From Hoplostethus atlanticus (Eukaryota > Chordata > Actinopteri > Trachichthyiformes > Trachichthyidae): 64,000 nucleotides of DNA. Within the stretch, counting starts at the first letter, position 1. Every line of letters begins with the position of its first letter. The translations under genes and the position numbers were made by a program. The stretch lies in contig JAXDDX010000005.1 in NCBI GenBank assembly GCA_034670405.1, positions 4,221,001 to 4,285,000 of the forward strand, read 5' to 3'. The notes under the pieces are model-generated. The model saw nothing but the letters and a program-made list of their open reading frames with translations. It did not search any database and was not told the DNA's origin. Positions 45,459 through 56,544 of the stretch are shown here, piece by piece.

Positions 45459-47559
45459 AACACCAGGGGACTGAACAACCTTTATTTATACAAAGGTGAG
45501 CATACAGAACATGTTCTCATTTACAGGTGTGTCCTGTGTGAAAGGAGCGAAAGAAAAAAGATTTTCTGTTTCACAATTTTTTCAAATTGTCTAGTGACAG
45601 AAATTTTTTGTTGAATCTCTGGAAATCCAACAAAAACTACACTCTGTCACAGTTAATCACACTCCTGTGCACTATCAAACAGCCAGCTCTGCAAACAAGT
45701 TTGAGTGTACCTACGCAAACGGAGCCACCGTGGTGAAGGTCAGTCATTACGTAACAGGGCCATTACGTATCAGAGAAAACTCATGGTCCAAACTGAAGAG
45801 GTTTACGTAAGTGGAAACAGGTGATGAAGGGCCCGAGGTGAAGCAACAAGGCAAGAAGCAGACAAACAACTCAGGCACAAATAGTCTAATTTCACACTTC
45901 ACACTTGTAGTGATGTTTTTGTAGTGTTTTTACACTTGCTTCTAACAGTTTTATTTTCCATACACTTAAACACAGATTTCTTCATGTCACGGATCCCCAA
46001 GCAGACCCTTTTCAGCAGCGCTCTAGTTACCATAGCAACCACACCCGACGTCCTGTTGGAAGTCCACTGACAAGTTAGTGGAAGACCTGATTATAGAGGT
46101 CCGCGGGTCAATCTGTATGAACACATGAAAAACTTCAACACTCTTTAAAATAATAAAGTGTTATCTGATTAGTGTTAAGAAAAATGGCAAAAACATTATA
46201 GTCATGCCAATGCCTTAGACTTAGTTACATCTTGCTAGCTAGCTAAGCTAGGTAATGCTAGGTAAATCAGCAGCTGTGTACGAGCAAATCTTTTGTGGTG
46301 CTAAGCAACAAAAGCAGCATGGTGTTGTGTACACTAGCAAATCTTATTCAGCTTTCTCTAAAGTTGAAAAAGATTTCTTGTTGACTCTTCTATTTTTGCT
46401 TATATATTGTCCAAGGGACAATCTTAGCATTGAAGCATTGTAGAACTACTACACTGTCCATGGGGAGATAATCATGGTGAGAGTGAAACCTAGGATTAGA
46501 AGCTTCTAGAGGGCCAACCAACCATATGAATGATGCACAAGTCTTTTTTTTCAGTCAATGAAAGCTTAGACTTAACTCTACTTAAGACATTCCAAATGTG
46601 TTTAGCTTTAGCAACTATTTCTGTCTGTTTGAATCATTAACATGCACTTATCCTCTGCTAGAGTAAGCCATACCAAACCAGGGTGCTACATCTGACTAAC
46701 AAGGCTGTTTAAGATATCCACTCAAATTCCAAATGCAATATCAATATAGGAAAGATAAACCCACTTATATTCAGTTTACCCACCTTGGAAGACTGACGTA
46801 AATCTTTAAGAGTTAAATTTACAGTATACATCATAGGAGGTAGTATCAAACTAACTGTAAGTTAAATGATTTTTCAAGAGGCAAAAGGGTATATTAATGT
46901 GTATTGTTCTGTTTGCCTCATGATGATCACTGACTGGAGGTCAGAGTTTAGGCTCCTTTTTATGTACCACTGCATCACTGAGTAGTCAAACAAAATTCAA
47001 TTCACTTCACTTTACAAACTTTAAAATTCAGATTTTGTTGCATAAGGGAAATTTGATTACCAGGTGGTAAAAGCATAAAAGCAGTATCAAACACATAACA
47101 AATTGCCACAACATATACCACCCAATCATCAGTTGATCAGCAGATTGGGAGTCAATAGCTTACATCATGCAATAAAAGGTTGTTCAGAAGTACGAAATAC
47201 AAGGTATGAGATGCCACATCACTAGGTCAAATTAAGCACTCTACAGTGGGGATGAATTAGTCTCTGCTTCTTTACATGAGGCAGTGTAAAGTGGAATCTT
47301 AAAGGCAATTTTCAACCAACTCCTGAGTCTATATTTATTGCTTCAGCTGCCAAACTAGGCTAAAATACAAAAGGATAAAACAGTAAAAGGTAAAACAACC
47401 ACACGCATTAAAAGTATTAAATTTCTGTAGGTAAAATAAATGCTGCTGTACCTTCTCACAGCTTGAATCTGTACTGTGTGTATCGTAAAAGCAGTTTGTT
47501 ATCAATAACTCCATATATTTATAGCTGTCCACCAATTCAAATTCCTTTGGCTTTATTGC
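45459..47559. other. Non-coding stretch, nothing recognised
   Basis: AT-rich DNA. ORFs at 46255 and 47335-47763 carry no domain. No repeat boundaries seen before the LINE tail at 47560. Confidence 0.45.
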
Positions 47560-48189
47560 AAGATTCAAGAAGTTTATTTGTCACATACACACACGAGGTG
47601 TGCAGTGAAATGCAAAAGTGGCAATGCTCAGCAGGAATGTGCAAAGGGCAAAATAACAGGTTCACACTATTTACAATATAAAAACCAACACAATATTTAC
47701 AGTAAGAGCACTTGGAAACAAGAATATAGTAAAAAAAGGGGAAATTGTATGTATGTAATATAATATAAATTATGTGTAGTCTTTACCTAAGTGTGTGAGT
47801 GTGCATAAGAGGGGCAGTGTGTGGGTCTTGGTAGGGGCCCTGGTGAGGTCGGAGGTCACAGTCCTGATGGCCTGAGGAAAGAAACTCCGTCTCAGTCTCT
47901 CTGTTTTGGCAGCATGACTACAGAGGCGCTTGCCTGACCGCAGCAGCTGAAACAGTCCGTTGTTGGGGTGGTGAGGATCCTTCATGATCCTGCAGGCTCT
48001 GGTTCTGCACCTCCTGGTGTATAAGTCCTGCAGGGTGGGGAGTGTAGTTCCAATAGTGCGTTCAGCCTAACGCACTACTCTCTGCAGAGCCTTCCTGTCC
48101 CGAGCGGAGCTGTTGCCAAACCAGGCAGTGATGCTTCCTGTCAGGATGCTCTCTACAGCTCCAGAGTAGAAGGAGGCTGGCGAACAATA

Positions 48190-48590
48190 GGTTCAGACAC
48201 AAGGGTAAGAAAGAGGCAAACGGTCCACCCAGTGAGTATAGCAACATCATAGTACACGTCGGCGCCAATGACATTAGGATGAGGCAATCGGAGGTCACCA
48301 AGCTCAACATAGCCAGGACATGTGACCTCGCTAGGAAGATGTGTCGGCATCGATTAATTGTCTCTGGCCCCTTACCTTTCGCGAGGGGCAATGATGAGAG
48401 TTATAGCAGATTAGTCTCCCTCAACCTCTGGCTGGCGAAGTACTGTGAAGAAAAGGGATTAGTCTTCTTAGATAACTGGCCCTCCTTCTGGGGCAAACCC
48501 GGCTTGCTGAAAGCTGACGGCCTCCACCCTAATGGGGTAGGCGCTGCTTTATTATCTAGCAACATAGATAGATGTTTAAGGGAAAGCTGA
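48190..48590 (+). CDS. LINE ORF1, C-terminal part with SGNH esterase domain
   Basis: The frame is open from the truncated element start. It reads SNIIVHVGANDIRMRQSEVT, containing the G-x-N-D block III of SGNH hydrolases, then ADGLHPNGVGAALLSSNI, with the D-G-x-H-P-N block V that supplies the catalytic Asp and His. Such esterase domains are found in ORF1 proteins of CR1/L2-group LINEs and may act on membranes or as RNP chaperones. Block I with the catalytic Ser is lost to 5' truncation. It ends at TGA 48588-48590, in the same frame as ORF2. Confidence 0.75.
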
Positions 48591-48614
48591 CATCTGTCCG
48601 TAGAGCTCGCCGGG

Positions 48615-51600
48615 ATGCAGGCGATTAGAGAACCTGCTAGGCCTAGAAAGGGTGTGGAGTCTGCCAGGTTAGAGCTTACAGCAGAACAGACTGAGACTGT
48701 GCCCCCCGCTCGCCATTTTTCCCCCATATCTACCGAGTTTTACCAGTCTGCTTTTACTTTATCCTCTGGCAGCGGCACCTCTCGATTTGAAAATTACAGT
48801 ACAGTCCTTCCAATTAAGACTGTATCTTTCTCCCACCGTGCCCGTCAAATTTCCTACCGACCCACAGTAAACTACAGCAACTTAATTGAAATTCGACCCA
48901 CGCATACTGCCATTAACATTGATAAAAACTCTAGCAGTATTGAACGCCTCACTGTGGGCTTCATCAATATAAGATCATTGTCAACAAAAGCGTTACTGAT
49001 CAATGATTTGATTACTGAACATAGTCTAGACATGATGGGTCTCTGTGAAACCTGGCTAAAGCCAAATGAGTTTCTGTCTCTAATTGAAGCCTCTCCCCCA
49101 AACTTTCTTAGTTCTCAGGTTGCCCGGGAGACGAAAAAAGGAGGGGGTGTTGCCCTGATATTTAACCCTATCCTCAGTCTTACTCCCAACACGAACAACA
49201 AATTTACATCCTTCGAAGTCCTGATTCTGCGCCCTACAGCTACGAATCTCCCGTCATTCTACTTAGCAGTACTTTACCGCCCACCTGGGCCCTATTCGCT
49301 CTTCTTAGAAGAGTTCTCCAATTTCATTTCGGACTTAGTGACCCGAGCTGATAATATTCTCATTATCGGTGATTTTAACATTCACCTGAATAATTCCACC
49401 GATCCTCTCAGTAAGGCCTTCCTAGATCTTATTGATACTTGCGGCCTCACTCAATTTGTTAATGAACCAACCCACCATGGCGGCAACACCCTTGACCTGG
49501 TTCTGACCCGTGGCATTCCTGTTTCTGCTTTAGTGGTCTCCTCTTATGTGCCCGCCCTATCTGATCACTATCTCATTAAATTTGAAATCAAATTGATCTT
49601 CCCACGCCAAAAATGTGAAGATACTTATATTAGCTGTCGTATTAATGCCACTACGGCCTCGTTACTATCTGAAAAACTGCCCAGTTTTCTCGCACCACTC
49701 TCTGGTCATGTTGGCTCACTCGACAATTTTGCCAACGAACTAAACGCTAGCCTTACCAACGCGCTTGACTCAATCGCCCCGTTAGTCACTAGAAAACACC
49801 ACGCTAGGAAGTTTGCACCGTGGTTTACCCACGACACTCGTGCACTTAAACAAGCCTGTAGAAAACTAGAACGTAAATGGCGATTGACCAAACTCGAAGT
49901 CTTCCGGCTTGCCTGGAATGATAGCTTGCTAAATTATAAATGTGCACTCTCGTCAGCCAAAACTGCACACTTCTCTAGGTTAATCAGTGCAAATAAAAAC
50001 AACCCAAAGTTTCTATTCGACACTGTTGCTAAGCTAACACTGAATCCCTCCCCCTCTGATAGCTTTCTGTTTTCTCCGAATGATTTCATGTCCTTTTTTA
50101 GTCAGAAAATCACGCTGATTAGAGATGAGATCACCAGTACACTCTCCACTGGTGGTGCCATCTCACACCTGAAAAGTCCACTTGGTGTTCCCCGGGCTGA
50201 ATGTCTTTTCTCACATTTTGATTTAGTTTCCTTAGACTCTCTCACCAAGCTAACTCTGTCTTCAAAACCCACGACCTGCATGCTTGACCCTCTACCTGCT
50301 AAACTGCTTAAAGAAGTATTCCCTATCCTAGGACCCTCCATTCTCTATATGATCAATCAGTCGCTCTCCACTGGCACGGTGCCCTCCGCCTTTAAAACGG
50401 CCGTGATCAAGCCACTACTGAAAAAACCGAACCTTGACCCCGAAGTACTTCAGAACTATAGACCAATCTCAAATCTGCCGTTCCTCTCCAAATTACTTGA
50501 ACGAACAGTAGCCAGTCAACTTACAGATTTTTTGTCAAAAAATAACCTGCTTGATCCCTTCCAATCTGGCTTTAGATCCCTTCACTCGACCGAAACTGCA
50601 CTCACGAGAGTGGTAAATGATCTTTTGTTAGCTATTGACTCCAATTCAACCTCAGCACTATTGCTACTTGACCTGAGTGCAGCCTTCGACACAATTGATC
50701 ATGCGATACTCTTGAACCGTCTTGAACACTATATTGGTATCCGGGGATCAGCCCTTTCTTGGTTTAGGTCTTACCTACTTGATAGATCACACCACGTCTT
50801 TTACAACAACATGACCTCAGAGTGTTGCAATATGGACTTTGGTGTCCCACAAGGCTCTGTCCTAGGACCACTGCTATTCTCTATCTATATGCTACCACTT
50901 GGTGGCATCATTCGCAAATTTGGCATTAACTTCCATTGCTACGCCGATGACACCCAAATTTACATACCAGTCAAACCAACCGATGACACCCAATTCCAAA
51001 AACTAGAGGCCTGCCTATCAGAGGTCAAATATTGGATGTCCCTAAACTTCCTACTTCTTAATGGCAGCAAAACTGAGATGCTGATTGTGGGACCGGCTAG
51101 ACATAGACACTTATTTGAGAATAGTACTCTTAACTTTGATAGTTGTGTAATCTCCCAGAGCCCATACGTTAAAAACCTTGGGGTAAAATTCGACCCTACC
51201 CTCTCATTCGAGTTGCACATTAAGGAGATCACTAAATCAGCGTTTTATCATCTTCGCAATATTGCCAAAATTCGACCTATGCTAACAGAGGCAGACGCAG
51301 AAATTTTAGTACATGCCTTTGTATCATCCAGAATCGATTATTGCAATGTCCTTTTCTCGGGCTTACCTACTGGGCGCACTAAAAAACTACAACTGGTCCA
51401 GAATGCTGCTGCCAGAATCCTGACCAAAACTAGGAAATTCGACCATATAACTCCCATCCTGTCCTCATTACACTGGCTACCAATTCAGGCCAGGTGTGAC
51501 TTTAAGGTGCTTTTACTTACATATAAATCATTACATGGGATGGCACCGTCCTATTTATCCGATTTGATTAAACCTTATAAACCGCCACGCGCCCTCAGAT

Positions 51601-51788
51601 CTCAGGACGCTGGCTACCTGTCTATCCCAGCAGTCAAAAAGAAAACTGCAGGTAACAGAGCCTTTTCTTACCGGGCTCCCTATCTATGGAACAGTCTGCC
51701 TGCCTCAATCAGAGAGGCAGGCTCTATCGAAGTCTTTAAGTCAAGGCTAAAAACCCATTTATTCTCTCTGTCATTTGACCAGCCTTGA
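48615..51788 (+). CDS. LINE ORF2: endonuclease plus reverse transcriptase, intact (1057 aa)
   Basis: Apurinic-type endonuclease at about residues 110-325: TVGFINIRSLSTKALLINDL, LCETWL, the metal-site ILIIGDFNIHL, and the terminal ALSDHYLIKFEI. The RT (about 570-830) includes AVIKPLLKKPNLDPEVL then NYRPISNLPFLSKLLER, LLLLDLSAAFDTIDHAILL with the first Asp, GVPQGSVLGPLLFSIYMLPL, and HCYADDTQIYIPV, whose Y-A-D-D lies near residue 777. The C-terminal region (SSLHWLPIQARCDFKVLLLT, RAPYLWNSLPASIREA) is the typical L2/CR1 extension. No stops or frameshifts, and the length is normal for the clade, so it could be active. The first ATG 24 nt after the ORF1 stop is used; with readthrough it would be part of an ORF1-ORF2 fusion. 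Confidence 0.9.
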   Translation: MQAIREPARPRKGVESARLELTAEQTETVPPARHFSPISTEFYQSAFTLSSGSGTSRFENYSTVLPIKTVSFSHRARQISYRPTVNYSNLIEIRPTHTAINIDKNSSSIERLTVGFINIRSLSTKALLINDLITEHSLDMMGLCETWLKPNEFLSLIEASPPNFLSSQVARETKKGGGVALIFNPILSLTPNTNNKFTSFEVLILRPTATNLPSFYLAVLYRPPGPYSLFLEEFSNFISDLVTRADNILIIGDFNIHLNNSTDPLSKAFLDLIDTCGLTQFVNEPTHHGGNTLDLVLTRGIPVSALVVSSYVPALSDHYLIKFEIKLIFPRQKCEDTYISCRINATTASLLSEKLPSFLAPLSGHVGSLDNFANELNASLTNALDSIAPLVTRKHHARKFAPWFTHDTRALKQACRKLERKWRLTKLEVFRLAWNDSLLNYKCALSSAKTAHFSRLISANKNNPKFLFDTVAKLTLNPSPSDSFLFSPNDFMSFFSQKITLIRDEITSTLSTGGAISHLKSPLGVPRAECLFSHFDLVSLDSLTKLTLSSKPTTCMLDPLPAKLLKEVFPILGPSILYMINQSLSTGTVPSAFKTAVIKPLLKKPNLDPEVLQNYRPISNLPFLSKLLERTVASQLTDFLSKNNLLDPFQSGFRSLHSTETALTRVVNDLLLAIDSNSTSALLLLDLSAAFDTIDHAILLNRLEHYIGIRGSALSWFRSYLLDRSHHVFYNNMTSECCNMDFGVPQGSVLGPLLFSIYMLPLGGIIRKFGINFHCYADDTQIYIPVKPTDDTQFQKLEACLSEVKYWMSLNFLLLNGSKTEMLIVGPARHRHLFENSTLNFDSCVISQSPYVKNLGVKFDPTLSFELHIKEITKSAFYHLRNIAKIRPMLTEADAEILVHAFVSSRIDYCNVLFSGLPTGRTKKLQLVQNAAARILTKTRKFDHITPILSSLHWLPIQARCDFKVLLLTYKSLHGMAPSYLSDLIKPYKPPRALRSQDAGYLSIPAVKKKTAGNRAFSYRAPYLWNSLPASIREAGSIEVFKSRLKTHLFSLSFDQP

Positions 51789-52460
51789 GGGAGTGGCTCA
51801 GTCTCTTCTCAGAGTAAGGCTAGACCAGTTAGCTCATCCTAGATCAGGGTCCTGCCGATGGATACTAGCATCCTGCCTACATGTCCTATTCTCCTGGTCT
51901 ACCTGCTCCTGTCCACTGACGCTGGTCATGTCTGTGTGAGTGAGTGTGTGTGTATGGGTGTGTGTGGGTGAGTCTCCTATCTGTTCCAGGCTGCAGCCCG
52001 GCAGAGTTGGCGTCTGGTTGGTCCCGCCTCCTAGGACGATGCTGACTGAGCGGACGTTGCGTTCTCCTATCTGGGCAGTGTTGGCGCCTGCATGGTCCCC
52101 TAGTCCTATGATGACGCTGACTGAGTTGCCGTTGCTGTGATGCCGCCCCATCAGATCTGGATGTCCCACCAAAATAAACTTTCATATATTGTGTATACGC
52201 TGCTTGCCCAAACTCGGCATCTATTGCACGCCCAACCGTCCTGGTAGGGGGATCCCTCTCTGAGTAGCCCCTCCCAAGGTTTCTCCCAATTTTCCCAGTG
52301 AGGGTTTGTGGGAGTTTTTCCTTGTCCTCTGTGAGGGTCTAAGGCTGGGGGATGTCGTGTACTAACCATTTATTATTTTCACATGTTGGGCACTGTGAAG
52401 CCCTTAGAGACTGTAACGGTGATTAAGGGCTATACAAATAAATGTGATTTGATTTGATTT
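51789..52460 (+). other. 3' UTR of the young LINE
   Basis: Contains a short (TG)n (51930-51970), the TAGGGGGATCCCTCTCTGAG and GGTTTCTCCCAATTTTCCCA stretches, and the end block GAGACTGTAACGGTGATTAA then GGGCTATACAAATAAATGTG that recurs at 39282 and, reversed, at 58530. Terminal tail (GATTT)n. Confidence 0.8.
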
Positions 52461-52475
52461 GAAGGACTGAAGGAT

Positions 52476-53684
52476 CCTCCGGGAGACTTTAAATTTCCTC
52501 AGTTGCCTGAGGTGGTAAAGGCGCTGCCTCGCCTTTCTCACCAGAGTGTCTGTGTGTGTTGTCCATGTCAGATCTTCTGTGATGTGGACTCCCAGGTATT
52601 TATACCTGCTCACCCTCTCCACAGTAGTCCCATTAATCCCCAGTGGTGAGTACGTCCTCTGTTGTTGTGTCCTCCTAAAGTCCACAATCAGCTCCTTAGT
52701 TTTGGTGACATTCAAGAGGAGGCTGTTGTCCTGGCACCAGAGTGACAGATCAGCAACTTCCTCCAGGTAGGCCTTCTCGTCGTTGTCGGAGATCAGGCCC
52801 ACCACCACTGTGTCATCCGCAAACTTAATGATGGAGTTGGAGCTGAACCTGGCCACACAGTCATGTGTGTACAGGGAGTACAGTAGGGGGCTGAGGACGC
52901 AACCCTGGGGGGATCCTGTGTTCAGGGTGAGGGGGTTGGAGGTGTGTCTACCCACCCTGACCACCTGGGGCCTGGCGGTCAGGAAGTCCAGGATCCAGGC
53001 ACACAGGGGGGTGTTCAGTCCCAGCTCAATCAACTTGCCAGCCAGTCTGGTGGGGACTATGGTATTGAAAGCTGAACTATAATCAATGAACAGCAGTCTC
53101 ACATAGCCCCCCTTCCGGCTGTCCAGATGAGAGAGTGTGGTGTGCAGTACCTGGGAGACAGCATCATCCGTGGATCTGTTTGGACGATAAGCAAACTGCA
53201 GCGGGTCCATGGAGCAAGGGAGGAAGGCGCAGATGTAATCCTTTATCAGCCTCTCGAAGCATTTCATGACCACCGAGGTGAGGGCCACCGGTCGATAATC
53301 ATTCAAGCATGCTGGAGAAGCATTCTTGGGCACAGGGACAATAGTGGATCTCTTGAAGCAGGCGGGGACCACAGACTCAGCCAGGGAGATGTTGAATATA
53401 GTGGTGAACACTGGAGCTAGCTCATTAGCACAGGTCTTCAGTACTCGCCCAGATATGCCATCCGGACCAGCAGCTTTCCTGGTGTTCACCCTCGTCAGAG
53501 CCCTCCTCACACTGTGTTCATCCCCAACGGTAGAACTCACTCCGGCTGCGCTAACGGTGATGTTGTTAGCTGGCGAGCTAGCGCTGTTGTTGCTAGCCTC
53601 AAACCGTGCATAAAATGAGTTCAGGTCCTCCGCTAGGGATGCGTCGGCACTCACAATTGCGGGGGGTCTGCCCTGGTAGTCCAT
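52476..53684 (-). pseudogene. Reverse transcriptase of the older LINE (5'-truncated)
   Basis: Minus-strand ORF with the non-LTR RT blocks in order: RKAAGPDGISGRVLKTCANE, FKRSTIVPVPK then NDYRPVALTSVVMKCFERL, DPLQFAYRPNRSTDDAVSQV, LLFIDYSSAFNTI (first catalytic Asp), NTGSPQGCVLSPLLYSLYTH, and FADDTVV (catalytic Asp pair). It continues through WCQDNSLLLNVTKTKELIVDF to the thumb-like SRYKYLGVHITEDLTW region. About 400 residues are open; the endonuclease domain is missing through truncation and the C-terminus is interrupted by the younger LINE at 52460. The remainder of the gene's 3' region continues at 48174 leftward. RT of this group copies its own RNA at a nicked target site. Confidence 0.8.
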
Positions 53685-53690
53685 TGGGTT

Positions 53691-54150
53691 TTAAAACAAA
53701 TGTGATTCCAGTCCCTGTAACTTTAGCTAAGCATGATGGACCTGTCTGCATTCTTTGCTGCAATTTACCTTCTCTGGTGTTCATACCAGGTAAAAACACA
53801 TGAAGAAATAGCTGAATATGAGCATCAGTCCAGACTGTGGTTTGCCCTTGCTTCTTTTTGTTATGCTAAGCTTTCCAAGTATGAGGAACTGATGGCTCTC
53901 AGATGTCAGTCTCCGTCTACACATAATCATTTGTGTTTTGGGGTTGTTTCCTGTAGTTGGTTTAGATTACATTCTCAGTCCTAATGAACCGCACCACAGT
54001 TTGCTTGGAAGAGGACCAAAATCGCTCCAATGTTTGGTGTGACAAATCATCTGCAAACTTGACAAAATGTCTAGCAACATATTGGCTGTGGCAGTCATTA
54101 GTGAATACAATGTAATGTATGCCAGTAAGATGAAAAGAAAGTCCATAATG
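53691..54150. other. Short non-coding stretch between elements
   Basis: ORFs on both strands without domains. Nothing recognised. Confidence 0.4.
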
Positions 54151-54585
54151 TTCAGATGCAGTGGCGGCTGGTGCATTTTTCTCCAGGGGGGGCTATACCA
54201 AAAATCAAACAAACATGTACTAAGGTATCATCAGTGTATTTAAATAAATGAAGAGGCCTTTATTTGTATTTGCTGAGCTGAATGAACATTTGTTGTAATG
54301 AAACGTGCTTAAGGTAAGTTAAGGTACTTCAATTAGTGCAAATTCTTTATAATAATTATCTTTTATACTACAATATGTAATGGTGAAAGACTAAAGTAAC
54401 CGAAAAGTGCCTCGATAAGTGCAACAGAAATCTGACAACACAGAACCCTGAGACAATGGCAGAAAATTATGAACACAGTAAGACCTAATAGAAAATAACA
54501 TTTAAGAAAAAAATAAGTTAATATGGTATTACATTTGAAATACCCAGTGCCATCAAAACGCTGAGTGAACTGGCTCAAAGCCATA

Positions 54586-54830
54586 TCACTTTGCCACCTT
54601 GTGGCTTAAACTTTTTGTACATAAATTTTGCCCTTCTCTCCTTGAGAGATGTACATTTCTCAATGACTCTATGGCACCACAGAACTTGACACAGTTTATT
54701 ATTTTAGACAGGATGTGCCTGTTTTTGTCAACCTCTTCATTATGCTTACAGATCCCTGTCCTGTAGCCTTCATCAAGCTGAGCAGCTATGTTTACTTTCC
54801 CAAACATTTGCTTTTGATTTTTCTGATATG
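54586..54830 (-). pseudogene. hAT transposase fragment
   Basis: Minus-strand reading MFGKVNIAAQLDEGYRTGIC then KHNEEVDKNRHILSKIINCV and KFCGAIESL. This matches, from memory, the conserved block of TTF/ZMYM-type hAT transposases (x-V-N-x-A-A-Q-L-D-E-G-Y..HNEEV.KNRHIL...I.C.KFCG). After that block the expected E-L-A-L-R-G-H sequence is lost and the frame soon stops. Catalytic DDE residues are absent. Sequence further upstream (to ~54900) keeps weak similarity with stops. Confidence 0.65.
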
Positions 54831-55084
54831 TGGTTTAAATCATTCAAACCTGTCTGAATTCATGCTGGGTCGTTTGAAAAAGGATGCAGGGAAAGCAAAA
54901 TAAAGCATTGGTGTCACTACATACAGTTAGCCAAGCCTTCCTACTAAACCAGCTCCTTGAAAATGAACGAGTATATTGTCTCATTCTGGCGCATTTTATG
55001 TCAGATGTACCATGAGCCCCTCGCTCTTTGCTGCCAACCAGTGGTTGGTGGTGTGTAAATCAGCAGCATTCAGATAAATGCTGT

Positions 55085-55179
55085 TTGTACATGCGCAGTT
55101 CGTTGGTGGGACGCAGCTTTCCTGCGCCCCACCAAGCTCCTATCTCTTGTATTGAGAGGAGCGAACTGCGCATGTACAA
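55085..55179. repeat. 18-bp inverted repeat inside the hAT element
   Basis: TTGTACATGCGCAGTTCG (55085-55102) and its exact reverse complement (55162-55179), separated by 59 nt. Confidence 0.85.
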
Positions 55180-56040
55180 CTTATAACGAGAGTCAATGGG
55201 CAAAGATTTTTGCGCCCCAGGCCGGAAATACATGACCTAGCAGTAACTTCAGACAACGTAGAACAATTTTAATCTACATTTTATTGCAGATTATACATTC
55301 TACTCACTAACTATATAATATTTACGTCGCTCATTTAAAAAAAAAAAAAAAGAAAGTAATTTTTAAAGTCTTATTCAATGAAGTCTAGGATGTGGGGAGT
55401 GGTGGGGCGGCGCCCTAGCGCCCTCTATTGGCCAGCCGCCACTGTTCAGATGTAATTGCAAGCCTGTGGGTCTGGATAGTGTCAAAGGAAGAAAAGTCCA
55501 TGGTCAAGGTGCTGGTACAACAGCTGGGGCCAAATGTATAAACCATGCGTACGCACAAAAAGTGTACTTATGCCACTTTCCACGCAGGTTCCGAATGTAT
55601 AAAATTCCACGGGCAGCGAGAACGTGCGTACCGGTACGCATCCTTCACACCATGCGTACCATACGCATTTTTTTGAGTCAGATTAGTGTGATGTTGCAAG
55701 TTGGCAAAAAAGGATAATAAAAGTGTGAATTTGGGTGACATTTTATTTAGAGCTTTTTTCTTTCACTACATTGTGTTAGGATGTAATCTATAGTTTAAAA
55801 AAAAAACTTCACAATGATTAGATAGTGATGCATGAGTGGTTAACAACTTTTTTTGACAAGCCTTCATTTCGTTCTATCTTGAGTAAATATGTTTGTCATG
55901 CTTTATAATAATTATAATGATAATGATCTTTATATAAATTAACAAATAAATACATGATCTTTATACAAATAAAGATTATTATTCTGTATTATTGGGGAAT
56001 AAGAATAACCTACACTATATAAAGGCTGTAGCCGTGCGTA

Positions 56041-56400
56041 ATGGCTGTGCCAAATGATACAATGGCTGCTTTGGCGTTGCTGGAAGATATTGCTATTGCG
56101 CAATTTAGGCGAGAACAAGTCTTCAGAGACCGTACTGGTTTTCTGGCCCGTGATGATGACTGGCTAATGTACCGCTTTCGATTTCCAAGAGCTGTTCTCT
56201 TGGAATTGTGTGCTGAACTGGGCCCTGTGTTAGAACGGCACTCTCGGAGAAACCCTGCCATCCCCGTTCATCTACAGGTATTGACAGCAATTGGGTTTTT
56301 AGCAACGGGGATGTTTCAGCGGGAGCTTGCGGACAGATCAGGGATATCCCAGTCTGCCCTGAGCCGGGTCATGCCCATGGTGTGGGCATCATTTCTTTGA
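56041..56400 (+). pseudogene. Harbinger (HARBI1-like) transposase, N-terminal part
   Basis: 119 residues: MAVPNDTMAALALLEDIAIA, then a DDWLMYRFRFPRAVLLELCA helix region, PAIPVHLQVLTAIGFLATGM, and DRSGISQSALSRVMPMVW, the helix-turn-helix that in this family precedes the nuclease core. At 56390 a frameshift ends the ORF. The expected continuation (SLSNRYIRFPYTAAEQANIK then MQLAVMSGFPNVI) is readable in another frame to about 56494. The catalytic core with its first DDE Asp is deleted. Confidence 0.85.
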
Positions 56401-56544
56401 GTAATAGATACATCAGGTTCCCTTACACAGCAGCTGAACAGGCCAACATCAAAATGCAATTGGCAGTGATGTCCGGTTTCCCAAATGTAATATATGTATA
56501 TAATATTGTTTTGTATAATATGTATATAATATTTTATACCCTCA

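Larger units (their letters stand above)
48175..52460 (+). mobile_element. Young L2/CR1-type LINE, 5'-truncated, flanked by GAAGGA
   Basis: 4286 bp between two copies of GAAGGA (48169-48174, 52461-52466). Contents: the end of an esterase-type ORF1, a full endonuclease/RT ORF2, and a 670-bp 3' UTR ending in GTGATTTGATTTGATTT, a pentanucleotide tail rather than poly(A). An esterase ORF1 plus microsatellite tail is characteristic of the CR1/L2 group. A truncated, nearly identical copy lies at 58505-59788, indicating recent activity. Confidence 0.85.
47560..53690 (-). mobile_element. Older LINE (Rex1/CR1-like) on minus strand, split by a younger LINE
   Basis: Two pieces, 47560-48174 (3' UTR end) and 52461-53690 (RT domain), belong to one element read leftward. 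The UTR piece stops at ...CCAGAGTAGAAGGA and the other starts GAAGGACTGAAGGATCCTCC; GAAGGA (48169-48174 and 52461-52466) is the duplication made by the intervening LINE. The 3' terminus on the minus strand ends in AAACTTCTTGAATCTTG-type sequence, a short repeat tail instead of poly(A). It is 5'-truncated near 53690, inside the linker between endonuclease and RT. Confidence 0.8.
54159..55444. mobile_element. hAT element with perfect 8-bp target duplication
   Basis: The ends are CAGTGGCGGCTGGT and, reversed, CAGTGGCGGCTGGC. The element is flanked on both sides by TTCAGATG (54151-54158 and 55445-55452), an exact 8-bp duplication as made by hAT transposases. 1286 bp, with only a transposase fragment on the minus strand, so it is an internally deleted, non-autonomous copy. 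Contains an 18-bp inverted repeat at 55085/55162. Confidence 0.9.
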
